Positions 11,953-22,833 of a stretch of 64,000 nt of DNA are shown in pieces. Location of the stretch: assembly GCA_027605045.1 (NCBI GenBank), contig JAQFWX010000028.1, positions 248,001 through 312,000 on the forward strand, written 5' to 3'. Both the position numbers and the translations under genes were made by a program. Numbering within the stretch: the stretch's first letter is position 1; each line of letters begins with the position of its first letter. The notes beneath the pieces are model-generated. The model was not told the DNA's origin, ran no database searches, and saw only the letters and a program-made list of their open reading frames with translations. The stretch comes from Phallus indusiatus (taxonomy: Eukaryota; Basidiomycota; Agaricomycetes; Phallales; Phallaceae).

Positions 11953-12811
11953 ATGTCATTGCAAAGAGACGAAGCAGCTGAGAATGCGCATGATAATGCT
12001 CTAGACGGAAACTTCGCTGCCGATGTATCTGCTTTTGACAGAGAACATATGAAGCATGCGTTAGCGCAAGCTGAAATTGGATTCAATGAGGGTGGTGTTC
12101 CGATCGGGGCTGCACTGGTGAGAGCGTTTTTAGTGTGATAGTCTGGCGTGTGCTAAATGATTTCCTCCTTCTTCATATACAATGCGATGTATACATAAGG
12201 TGACAGCTGATGGTACCGCGTTAGGTGTCGGGAGGAACAGAAGGGTTCAGTCTGGAAGCGTTATACGACACGGCGAAGTACGTTCCAATAGTTCCACGTA
12301 GGAATTTCAGCGAAAGAACATGCCGATTGAGTCTAAAGAGTGATTATTTTTGACAAGATGGATTGCTTCGAAAATGCTGGTCGGCTGCCGGCAAAGGTTT
12401 ATCGAGAATGCACAATGTTCACGACGCTTTCGCCTTGTTCGATGTGCACTGGCGCTATTGTGCTATTTGGTATCAAAAGAGTACGTCATATTACTCCGCA
12501 ATTCTCCTCGTGTATGTTAATGGTTCTTGAGAAGGTGGTGGTTGGAGAAAATTCGACGTTTCTGGGTAAGCTGTCATTGTATCATAGCGGTACATTAAAC
12601 TAAAAGAACCTTCTAAAGGATCAGAGAAGATCCTACATGATCATGGCGTAGAGGTTATTAATCTGGGTAATGAGAAAAGTTCTCCTAATCCGATGCGCTG
12701 GTGCTGATTGAGTATACTCTCGTTGTAGACCTTTCTGAGTGCAAGGAGTGGATGTCCAAATTTATTGCGGCAAATCCTATGATCTGGAATGAGGACGTTG
12801 GCGAGCCATAA
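11953..12811 (+). CDS. FCY1: Cytosine deaminase (FCY1-like)
   Basis: Six exons (11953-12117, 12200-12277, 12358-12480, 12532-12565, 12607-12666, 12729-12811) give 180 residues, about 20 longer than the yeast enzyme because of an N-terminal extension. The zinc site is complete: HGE at 79-81 (His ligand and catalytic Glu) and PCSMC at 107-111 (two Cys ligands). GGVPIGAAL, ENAGRL, CTGAIVLFGIKR and a C-terminal NEDVGEP tail match the small cytosolic fungal cytosine deaminases that convert cytosine to uracil (and act on 5-fluorocytosine), as opposed to bacterial CodA. It is divergent from the permease, completing a two-gene cytosine-salvage unit. The ATG used lies just upstream of the conserved part; later in-frame ATGs would shorten only the extension. 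Confidence 0.92.
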
Positions 12812-13394
12812 TACAGTTCGATACCATTGGATGGCGTTTTGTCAACCAACCTGAGAAGGTTAAATATGCGAAACAAATCGAGCGAGAATTCGTGAGAGTG
12901 CAATTATATTTCTTCGTTGGATATATAGATGCTTCGAAGGTTTTTGAAATGACACGCATGATGTCAAACAGATGTGCAGACGTGAAATGAAAAGTTAGAA
13001 AAAGAGCTTCAAGAAAGTCAACATGGTCGTAAGCGCGTGAAAATTTTAGACTCCGAGTAAGTAGAGCGTATAGCGCTTCTTTTTTTTTGGTGGAACTTTG
13101 GACTGGCAAGTTCAGCGAAAATCAGCGACCCGTTTTGCGCAAGGTTTCGACATCTCAAACGTCTCATAACCCGCCGAACTACTACGCAGGTTTTTGTCTG
13201 AACAATAATATGAAAACCGTGTACAATCGCGCGTCTCTGCTCTTTCCCGTAGTCTGTCTCAGAGCTCATTGATACCGGCGGAAACATACAAGTCTTTGAC
13301 GTGGACACCCAATCCTTCCTCACCGGCATCGTTCGATGATCTGGGTTTGTTCAATGACGTGCACATCCTGTCGAGTCGTTTCAGGAGCGCTTAG
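12812..13394. other. Spacer between the two salvage units
   Basis: From 12812 to about 13085 this still aligns with sequence after the decayed second deaminase (for example TTTTAGACTCCGAGTA in both). From about 13086 to 13394 it is unique in the window. Short ORFs occur on both strands but none has a recognisable product. Confidence 0.5.
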
Positions 13395-13437
13395 GCCATC
13401 TCGTCGTCTCCCGAGACTCGGGAGACGACGAGATGGC
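13395..13437. repeat. Perfect palindrome, 21-bp arms, 1-nt centre
   Basis: Left arm 13395-13415 and right arm 13417-13437 are exact reverse complements around a single A; the core reads CTCCCGAGACTCGGGAG. The second permease-deaminase unit becomes homologous to the first only a few bases to the right, so the palindrome lies at the duplication breakpoint. It could also fold as a very stable hairpin between converging genes. Confidence 0.9.
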
Positions 13438-13529
13438 TCAATCATAATCCTAAAAAGTCAATACAATTGATTCAATTCATACAACGACTAGACATCATTT
13501 CCTTGGAATATCAATCATGAATGATCTAT

Positions 13530-15957
13530 TTAAACATCCACTTTATCCTCTGACTTTCTTACACCCCATCGTTTTGGGGATTCGTAACGTCGTTCAATAG
13601 TTCGTAAAATTGGGTATATGATCGCTGTGAACCCGAAGGATAGCTCGAATCCTACGTCTCCCCCGAAAGTCGAGTCTCCAACTAAAATAAGTTGATAAGT
13701 TAAATCAATCCGGGTTTACTTTACAAGGTATAAGAAGGGGGGAACATCACCTTTGGCGCCGATTATACCAATGTACCATAACGTCACCATCCCTGTAAAT
13801 GAAAATAATAACTGTTTGAGCTTCAGAAAAAAAAAAGCTCATGAAATACGTACCAAAGACAGCACCCATAATGCCGACACACATTGAAATGGCAGCTGCA
13901 ACACCGAGAGGAAGTCGCGTATGATCCATGTAGTCGTCTACGTTATAATTACTCCACTTAGATTTTCTGAATATAATATGTTCTTCAACCAGAATTGTGC
14001 TGTATATTGAGAGCCAGTACTAAAAACATTATTTTATATGAATGAGACTCGAGGCATGGAACGTACGGAAAGGATGACGAGAAGTGTGTCCAGCCATGTT
14101 TCGAAATGGCTTGCGCCGAAAATGCTGAGAATGACGTATACCACTGTTCCGCTCGTTACGAGGAAAATTCGCTTTTTCAGGGAGAGAGTATTATTTAGTG
14201 TTTTTGTTGGAATGTTTTCAACGTTTACTTACTGGAATGGCTTGTGCGTACTTTCCGAGGACTTGGAAAGTTAATGCGAAGCTTTTGAATTACGATCGTG
14301 GGTGAGATTTCTTTGGTGTTTCCAGTATTTACTGTACATACCTGTACATACTTGGGATAACTATGATGAATCATGGATGAGTTTTGAGATATTAATAAGA
14401 ATACTGATGTTAAAACGGTGACCATGACACGTACTACTCGCCACATTACTCAAAGCCATCTAATACAAAGAAAAGCTCAGATTGATTCATCTCTATAACG
14501 GAAACTCGCTGACAATGACGAGACAAAATTTTCCAAATCCTTTTGCAGGCTCTAAAGCAGCACCGAGCAATCCACCCACGCCGCGGTCTGTAAAAGCTGT
14601 TTTCCAATCTTGCCGTGTCATAGTTCCAGTGGCTAGGCCGGTCCCGAGCGATTGGACCAAAATGACAGGTATGTTAAGGCCTAGATAGCTGAGGAGAAAT
14701 ATTTTTGTCGATGAGGATGTTGTAGACATTTGGACGGTGTAATCTAAGTTAAATTCGTTCTTTATGTATTTTGGAAAATTCATTTGAGAGTGACTTACCG
14801 GCGGAAAAACTGCACCATCCAATTGCAGATCCAGTTATGGCAGCACCAAAATTGAGCACTCCCCCTTTGACATTCTTTAATTCATTACTTGTAGCGGTTA
14901 CACTCCCTAAATCCATATCTCGAGCCGATAAACCAAGCAGGACAAGGTATATAATAACAATTGGGATCCACGCGTATCGTTCGTACGTATGAATAACACT
15001 GTATCCGAAGAATGAGGCAACAAAGGATATGAGCGCAATGATGATGATTGCTAGTGCAGTAGGTATTTGGTGTGTCGGTGAGATGGCACGGAGAGTTTGA
15101 GCACCAATGATTGCTGAAAAAGGAAACATTTGCATTTGTTTTAGGAGTGGGAAATGGAAGAGGAAGTGGTTAAGGTTTACTGTTTACTGTTGCCCAGCCG
15201 ATGCAGGCAACGATGTTCAAGACGACGGGGAATGATGAGACTATAATTGGATTAGTGAAGGAGATTTTTGGGGAAGGAGAACTGACCCCAGTATCCGAAG
15301 CTGAATCTCGTGATGGTCATCTGACGAAGTCCGAGTTTCGCACCAAAGATGGAAAAGAAAGCCGCAGGAAGCTATGAAGAAACATATTTACCACAAAGGG
15401 AAGAATATGGATTAGTAAAATCACATACATTCGACAACAGATTGAAAAATATGATCGTCAAAATGGAGATTTTTCCGCTCAGTCCAAAAATCGTGGGTCC
15501 TAGCGTCCCAAGAACAAGCGCAGTGATCTTCACAACACCAAAAGAGCATTCCATGTAAATGTCAATTGGATAGTTTAGTCGGTGTTTGAGGTATTTACTG
15601 AGCAATTGGCGGACAACCAGAACCAAAGATTATTCCACCAGTCTCGTTTTGTAGGTGGTACTTTCTCTTCTGGCAACACACGCTCGATACCGCGCACTTC
15701 AATCCCGTACTTGTCTATAGCTTTGACGACCGCCCACATCTACATAAGAACAACATCGACGAACGGGTGCCCCGACGGCATTAGGAAGGGCTTTTCCCAA
15801 GAATGAATGAAAGTCGAACCTTTCCCAGGATGCCATCATTGAATTTCAATGCTGCACCTGCATCCAGTTCGTGACTCTGTACAGCTGTGACGACACCATC
15901 CTCGCTGGCAAGGTCAGAAGAAGCCTTCTTTTCGTTGTGATACAAGGAAGAGGACAT
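13530..15957 (-). CDS. Purine-cytosine permease, NCS1 family (copy 2)
   Basis: A tandem paralogue of the gene at 8962-11422 with the same exon plan. The hydrophilic N-terminus (MSSSLYHNEKKAS) is followed by KRDWWNNLWFWLSANC, GTLGPTIFGLSGKISIL, the conserved GLRQMTITRFSFGYWG and SFALTFQVLGKYAQAIP, and it ends in GVRKSEDKVDV. All exons examined remain open and the splice sites are intact, so it is probably functional. The NIPNMY motif of copy 1 reads IIPSMY here, a possible sign of altered specificity or relaxed constraint. Several introns differ from copy 1 in length. Its divergent partner, the second deaminase, is dead, so this permease is now an orphan of the pair. Confidence 0.85.
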
Positions 15958-16384
15958 GGGTTTGGTCTGAAATCAAAGTTGGAGGGTTATATTGGGGTTA
16001 ATATAACAATCCTGTTTTCTCAACATATGACTGTGGGAAGAGCGGAAGTCAGAAATTAAAAAAAGCGACGATAAGGAAGGATATGGAGAGATTTGAAGGG
16101 ACAATCCGAGTCCGAGATGGTATGCACATACAGCTGGATCGCGTAAGTTTAGCTCTATTTCTGGCGATCATTTAGATGAAACCAGAAATTAACTCGACTC
16201 CTGAAACGCAGAAGATTTCAAAATTTCATGATACTTAGATCATGGTAAGAACTTTCCTTGTCTGGCCTGTCATGCATATTTACTCGTAATCTTGGCCTCC
16301 ATGGCAAACACTTGCACAACCACAAAACCCCTGATTCTCACTCTTCCCACAGTCCCGGCTTGAAAGTGCGAACACTCGCTGAGC

Positions 16385-17170
16385 ATGTCATTGCATGTCC
16401 GAAAAAAAAGCAGCTGAAAAATGCGCATGGGTGGAGACGTCGCTGCCGATGTATCTGTTTTCGACACAGAGCATATGAACCGTGCGTTAGCGCAGCCTAA
16501 AGTAGGGTGTGCGGATCGAGGCTACGCAGGCAAGACTTATTGATGTGATAGTCTGGCGTGTGCGAAATGATTTTCTCCTTCCGGTAGTTTACAGTGAATG
16601 AATAAGGTGACAGGTGATCGCGCCGTACTAGGCGTCTGAGGGAGGAATGGAAGGATTCATTGAATCATTCCGGAAGCGTTATACGACACAGAGAAGTACG
16701 TTCAAACACTCCGCATGGAAATTCTGTGAAAAAAAAAGAAAACATACAAATTGGGTCTACAGATGGATTTGATTTGACGGGATGGTTTGCTTCGAAAATG
16801 CTGGTCGGCTGTCCGCAAAGATTTATCGAGAATGCACTGTCTTCATGAACCCATGACGCTTTCGCTTTGTTCGATGTCCACTGGTGCTATTGTGCTATTT
16901 GGTATTTTCATAAGATTCCGCAACCCTTTCTGTCTATGTTGATTTGATGAGATGATGATCAGGAAAATCCAACGTTTCTGGGTAAGCTGTTACTATATCA
17001 TACCGGGTAATGATAAAGTCAGAGAAGACTCTACGTGATCATTGCATAGAAATTGGCAATCTGAGTAATGGAAAGAATTCTTCTAATACTACAGAGTGCA
17101 AAAAAGGGATGTCCAAATTCGTTGCGGCGAATCCGACAATCCGGAAGGGGGACAGAGTCGGCGAGCTGTG
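16385..17170 (+). pseudogene. Decayed second cytosine deaminase
   Basis: This aligns along its length with the deaminase at 11953-12811. The copied ATG reads into a TGA within eleven codons after a small deletion. The zinc-site triplet HGE has become HRE, the PCSMC motif has become LCSMS (one cysteine ligand lost), and TGA codons lie in the region matching exon 2. Intron positions are still recognisable. It is the divergent partner of permease copy 2 and shows that the tandem duplication carried both genes before the deaminase was lost. Confidence 0.85.
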
Positions 17171-17349
17171 TCGATACCGTGACAGTTCCATACCATTGGA
17201 TGGCGTTTTGTCCATCTGAAAAGGTAAGTCTGCGTTTTAAATGTCAGACTTGATGTCAAATAGAAGTACTTGGAAAGAATGTGTGCGCATTGAAATTTTT
17301 AGACTCCGAGTAGAGTGTCTAGCGCTTTGCTTTCGTCATCAGACTTTGT

Positions 17350-17841
17350 TTAAAAAACTTTTTCATCCAGTTTGGTATTGTTTGCGACGCCTTTGAACGA
17401 CATCCAGTTGAAGAGAAGGAAGACAGTATGTATGTAGTCTGTTCGTACTATTTGTGCTGAAGCCCAATACCATTTGGGCTCCGCGGTTGTTTTCAAGATT
17501 TCCTTCAATTTAGTGTACGTCTCCGGTGGAGGAACAGGGAGAAAATCCGTAGGGTCATTGGTTGCCAGAGCAATGCAGTGCTTTGGATATCCGGTACGGG
17601 AAAGAACTACCCCAAGCTTTGAACGGAGCGTAATCTCTGCGCTAGCACGGATGTCGGTAAGAGAGGCTGCGATAGTTGAGCTAACAATGTCAACGTCTTC
17701 CTCAGGTATACCAGCTTCTTTTAATGCCTCAGGTGTGAGATTGTCGCACAAGTGCGTTTGTACTGCGTGTTGCAGGAGCCAAGTCTCGTTGAGGATATAA
17801 CCATAGTACAAGCACTTCCGTGGCAGTTTCATTTCTTTCAC
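17350..17841 (-). CDS. Unknown-family protein, copy 1
   Basis: The open frame encodes about 160 residues with the family signature CLYYGYILNETWLLQHAV, a DNLTPEALKEAGIPEEDVD segment, SKLGVVLSRTGYPKH, LATNDP and PPPETYTKLKEILKTT, ending past AEPKWYWAS in a copy-specific tail. Two relatives lie at about 21.4-22.0 kb and 43.4-43.9 kb. I recognise no known domain; the mix of short helices and a conserved WLLxHAV...GIPEED core suggests a small soluble globular protein. The first codon of the frame is not an ATG (an ATG lies three codons in), so upstream exons are likely. An open stretch beginning with an ATG at 18040 and running to a GTAAGG donor near 17890 is a candidate, but I could not phase it to this exon. 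Confidence 0.55.
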   Translation of the reverse strand: MKEMKLPRKCLYYGYILNETWLLQHAVQTHLCDNLTPEALKEAGIPEEDVDIVSSTIAASLTDIRASAEITLRSKLGVVLSRTGYPKHCIALATNDPTDFLPVPPPETYTKLKEILKTTAEPKWYWASAQIVRTDYIHTVFLLFNWMSFKGVANNTKLDEKVF

Positions 17842-18423
17842 TTTGTTCTAGATCAGACGAATATACAAACAACTGGTTGCGCCTTACTTGATTGATGTGG
17901 ATGTACGAGGTGTGCAGCGACGCGTAGAACGTGTGGCGAATGTTGTGTGCTGACTCAAGGTCACTCAACCGTGGGCATTCGGCTTTATACGTCACAACTC
18001 CTTGTCGGTCATTCCCTTGAATGCAGCAAGGGTTCTCCATTGTTGAAAATTCAAATCAAGCGCTTCGCAAGCCGCAAGCTCAAGGGCAAAATATTGACGA
18101 TTTAAACAATCAGTACTTCAGTACTCAGAAGCGCTATGAATAACTCGGACGCAGAACCTCAACAAGTGCCCCGGAACAACGCGTGTCCGATATAATAGGT
18201 TTTAGGACATGTCGTGTCCTTTCGGGTGCAATACCAACCACTGAGGAGGTCCGAGAAACGATTTGGTCTTGTGTTCCTGTCCAACGCCCAAATGTCAGTT
18301 GATCCTGTGGTATATGTATAATTGTTGAGACAACACCTCCTTCACTAACCATTGCGCACTTGCTTCCCCCTCCCCTTTCACTGTCTCACAAGCCGATTCA
18401 ACTTCTCTTTAACAGTCAGCACA

Positions 18424-21132
18424 ATGAATCCCCAACCACCTTCAATAAACAATCTTCCCTACGACATTTTTCGTCGAATAATTATTTACACCTATACAGT
18501 CGTGCCGAGACCATATCCCAAACATCAGTAATCTGGTTTCGCGGCGGGCGCCTAAATTCTGATCTCAGATTCGGGCCGTATTTCGCCCTTCGTCTCGGAT
18601 GCTTCAAATTAGTCCCGGAGCGATCTGGGACAGTCTGAGACTTCAGTATTTTTCGAATTTTTATGTGAAATGATTAATCTATTATGTTCCTAAGTATGTG
18701 TTTGTCCTGATTGTCTTGACCCTTTTTTTAACCGAAATTGCGTGCACACCTTTATCCAGCTTGTTCATATGAAAGCAACAGTTGACTCGGGCAACCAATC
18801 AGGGCACGCCGCGGCTCGTCGGTTTTGTGTCACGGCGTGACTAAGCACGTTTGCGCACCATAAGTTTTTCGAGCGCCGCTACTTCGAACTATACAGTTTC
18901 TTTCTCTCTCACATGCACAATTTCATCTTGTACGTCTCCTCTTCTTTTCTATAGTTAAAGGTAAACATTTCTCCTATCACATGTCTGTTCCTCTCATCGA
19001 TAGTTTTATTTGCAGGTTGTTGCTATGTTCCATTTGTGACGGGTGAGTTTTTTTCTTTTGTTTTCAAAAATGGACTTTGACTCAATCGCTCGCCCAGCTG
19101 TCTACTCATCCAGCGTGACCACTGTTTCCGAGCGAGCTTATTTACCGGTATGTGAAATTTTATCCTCTTTTCACTCTTTTGAAACAGTTACAGATCTCGA
19201 TGCAATGAATCTTTTGACAGAGCAGTATCCATGGACGTGTGTATTGTTTTTTCCTTCTCACTTTCTTCAGCTCTTGATTTCTTTAAATAAAGGTTGGCCT
19301 AGGTTTTCAAAGGTGTATTTACTGTCTTATGCTTAGTACCATATTTGTAAATAGTAACCTTACATACGTATATTGAATATAAATGACTTTAAAAGAACAT
19401 GATTTTATCTGAAAAAGTATTCTGAACCCACGGGACGACCACAGATCAGGCTCAGAGCTGCCAGTGGTCTCGGATAGTCTGGGAACATAGGACAATCCGG
19501 ACAACCAACGGTCCCACTCGTCCGTAGCTTTTTTATTCAGGTCTCAGATTTGCGAGATTCGCTGAAGCTATCCGGCCTGTCTCATCGGCTAAACCGTCCC
19601 AGACCATCCCTGACCGTCCGGGCACACTTGCCCAGATTACTGATGAACGCAGCGACTTCTCGCACGTGCATAGAACACTTGCGCCTCCCTTTTCTGCATC
19701 TCATGTATGCCGTGCATGGAGGTATGCTCTTTTATCTGATCAAACATTGTGGACGAATGTTTCAATTCCCTACATCAAACCGAGTGGAGTAAAAGAGTTG
19801 ACCCTTCGGTCTCAGTCGGCTTCGTTGAGCATTTCCCTAACCATAATAAATGAACGAAACAACCACGACATCTCGAGCTCATTGGCTTCCATATTTCCAC
19901 AAATGGATCGATTCAAGTCATTAGACGTGTGCATTATACTCTCATGGCCTCTCCATTGGTCTTCCCCACAGATGGCACCGATTCAAGAGCTTCTATCATT
20001 CCTTCAACAGCCCGCGCCAAGGTTACAGTCATTTTCCCTCAATTATCTCAGTTCAGATCGTTCTCTTAGACAAGTAGTTTTGGAAAACATATTTGGCGGG
20101 TCTGCACCTAACTTGAAACATCTGAGTTATCAAATTTCCAACACTGTGCATCAGCAGTTACATTCCCCGTTATTTGGTCGTCTATCAGAGCTGCACTTAA
20201 CTTGCTGTGAAGTCACAAACCTTGACAGTACCCTCGCTTTTCTCGAGAACCTGCCTTTTCTAGAAGTGCTTGGTATTATTAGCGATCTCTTCCCGGTAAT
20301 CCCGACATCCTCGACCGAGGCTTTGAAATCCGTTAACTTGCCGCACCTGAAAAAACTCATGCTCAAAGCGTTTAACCCATTTGACTCAAATTTAAACGTG
20401 GGATTGATAAATTTCGCTAGCAAATCCCTCATCATTCCTCCAAATGTCAAGTGGGACATCTCCGTATCATTCAATGCTAGATCCAATAACCTCGAGCCCC
20501 TTCTATCTGACCTTATCCCTCACGTGAAATTCACATATCTCAAAGTCTTGTTCAAGCCACTTGGCTATTTGACTATGGGCGATGACGCTACCCTCGCGCA
20601 TTCCGATGAACTTGAGCGTGAAGACAGTAGACTGAAGTATTATTTTAGCGAGAAGGTTTTTGAAAATCAGATAATAAACTGGTCTGATTTTTTAACGAGT
20701 TCCATCGATTTATCTAGTGTCACACACTTTGATTGCAATTTCGGGTGGTGGAAGAGGTTCGCACTCAAGCCGATATTCTCCATGATTTTCTCTCATTTGG
20801 AGAATCTCGAATATCTCGTTCTCAGGCAAGAGGTTGACCGGAATCCTGACCTCAAAGCTCAGCCATTTCTACGCTGCTTGTCGCTCCTTATGCCCGTAAG
20901 GGAAGGTGATGCAAGACCTCTTTGTCCCCTCTTACGCCAAGTGACTGTCAAATTGGGAGAATCGTCAACACTTCCTCTGCATATGCAGTGTATTCGCTCA
21001 AAAATACAACGAGAACGTGGACTTACTCTTCAAATACTGATGACCCACGTCGAAATATGGGAACGTTTCAAATCAGCATCGCAGCTGGAAAATGTTCATT
21101 TCTCACTCCTTCCTTATCTATTTTCCATTTAG
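18424..21132 (+). pseudogene. F-box/LRR-like gene split by a transposon
   Basis: The ATG at 18424 opens an F-box start (INNLPYDIFRRIIIYTYT) that is cut after 33 codons by the TIR element at 18523-19645. The frame resumes at 19648 and runs to 21132 without introns. Taking out the element and one copy of a 2-base (AA) target duplication gives one frame of about 527 residues, with SHVCRAWRYALLSDQTLWTN completing the F-box and leucine-rich segments after it. Basidiomycetes carry many such F-box proteins, presumed substrate adaptors of SCF ubiquitin ligases. The part after the insertion has no other break, so the disruption is probably recent. An ATG at 19666 could give a truncated product lacking the F-box. 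Confidence 0.8.
18523..19645. mobile_element. TIR transposon copy 1 (non-autonomous, 1.12 kb)
   Basis: Perfect 14-bp terminal inverted repeats, CATCAGTAATCTGG and its complement, flanked by AA on both sides (18521-18522 and 19646-19647). No transposase is encoded. The interior has an intron-exon-like block around 19020-19245: an ATG frame starting MDFDSIARPAVYSS, then a GTATGTG donor and a later CAG acceptor. A second copy in opposite orientation lies at 22834-24605. Confidence 0.85.
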
Positions 21133-21431
21133 AGTTTCCGATATTCAGTTTTTTAGTGTGGCGAATTTTTGTGAAACCTGTAGAAAAGAATCACAACTTT
21201 TCTCATCATTTTCTTGTCCCATAAACAAATGGAGAATCAACTCTCCAGTAAAATTTCAAGGAGTATAATTTGTTTTATTTAATGTACATATTTATAAATT
21301 GAAAGAGAGAATATATATATATATATACCTATTACAGACGGGAGATACTAGCAAATCTCTTTAGCTGAACTTGAAATTAACAGTAAATATAAATGTTACA
21401 CGTTTGAAACAGAGGCTCCGATTGTGCTAAT
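21133..21431. other. Intergenic with short AT microsatellite
   Basis: Between the stops of the split F-box gene and the unknown-family copy 2. It contains an (AT)n tract of about 17 bases near 21311-21327. No gene is seen. Confidence 0.5.
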
Positions 21432-22018
21432 CTACCCTGAAGCCCAGTACCATTTAGGTTCAGCGGTTGTTTTCAAAATTTCCTTCAATTTAGCGTATGT
21501 CTCTGGGGGAGGGACGGAAAGATGATCCATCGGGTTGTTGGTCGCCAGAACAATCATATGTTTTGGATCACCCATACGGTTGAGAACTACTCCAAGCTTT
21601 GAGGAGAAGATAATTCGTGCTTTAGCAAGGACATCGGTAAGGGCAGCAGATATGGTTGAGCCAACAATGTCAGCGTCTTCCTCAGGTATCCCGGCTTCTT
21701 CCAGTGCTTCAGGTGAGATTGTCACAAGTGCGTGCGTACTGCGTGTTGCAACAGCCAATCCTCGTTGAGGATATAACCATAGTACAAGTACTTTTGTACC
21801 GAAGCCGTTTTTTTCGCGTTAGTTTGGGGAGGTGGTATGTCAGCCCGCTCCGTGAGAAATGAATACTTAAATTGATGATTGCGGCTTATGGAGGAGTATG
21901 GAGGATGTAGAAGCCTGAAGTTAAAGGTGTGCTGCGTGCAGCAGCGCGGTGGATGTAAAACGTGACACGCGTGACGTGTGGTGGATGTCGTGTGCCATCC
22001 GGCAACCGGACATGCCAT
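21432..22018 (-). pseudogene. Unknown-family protein, copy 2 (frameshifted)
   Basis: Two overlapping frames together cover the family: the upstream one (22018 to about 21722) carries KYLYYGYILNEDWLLQHAVR, the downstream one ALEEAGIPEED, SKLGVVLNRMGDPKH and PPPETYAKLKEILKTT, ending WYWASG. Compared with copy 1, two 2-base losses near 21712-21737 (within the CDNLTPE segment) shift the frame. It is therefore probably a pseudogene unless an unrecognised splice rescues it. The N-terminal stretch differs from the other copies and may read through intron sequence. Confidence 0.65.
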
Positions 22019-22538
22019 TTTTTATTGTAGGGTCCACACAAAGGTCAAAGTGGGGACAAAAGAAACTATATCGTAGGAATATACTTCTTTCTTCGACCTG
22101 TTGAAACTCGGGCCCGCGGGTTCGTCCACTCAGCTGAGGTCAGCTCACATGTCCTTCACGTAGTAAAAACGCGTGATTGGACAACGGCGATATGAACATG
22201 CCCGATACTATGGTGTACATTTGTGGTCAGCTCCACTTCGGCACATCGCTTAAGTCCGGGATGATTCGGCCTGATGGGATACTTCAAGATGATTGTAGGA
22301 TTGTACGGCCTCTCGGTCTCATTCGCTGTAAGACAAATGATTTAGACTAGATTTACAATAAAGAAAGGCATGTTTCGTATTCAAGCATGATATCATGAAA
22401 ATATTTCGCCTGGACAATGCTACCTCTGGCTAAATTGATTCAACATGGATCTAGTAAATCCGTTCTCTTTCATAAATATTCAAAACTGACTCACAGAAGT
22501 TTACCTTCTGATCAATAATCTTTCAGTGGTGCATCTGG
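22019..22538. other. Intergenic, no gene seen
   Basis: No open frame of note. A stretch near 22205-22232 (ATGGTGTACATTTGTGGTCA) recurs in reverse complement near 43068-43090, upstream of or around the third copy of the unknown family, so it may be part of a duplicated unit. Confidence 0.4.
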
Positions 22539-22833
22539 TGTCAGGGTACGCTACCGCCGTCTCTCATTTTCTTATTTATTATCATTGGCATCATTTCGTT
22601 TCTATTTTATTTATCATTTCCATGTTTTACTTTCACTCTCCGTTTCCTTGTTCTGTCTCTGTTTCACTTTCTCTACTCGCGCGCTCGTACCCGGCGTGAT
22701 GCCCGTGACATCACGTCGCTTAGGTTCGGCTTGGGCGCCTGGCACTTAGCTGTGTCAGGGCCGCACGCCGCATCATCATTTTATGTATATAGTAGCTGTA
22801 CCTAGAGTGAGGGTCCCTAAGCTTGTTCTCTTA

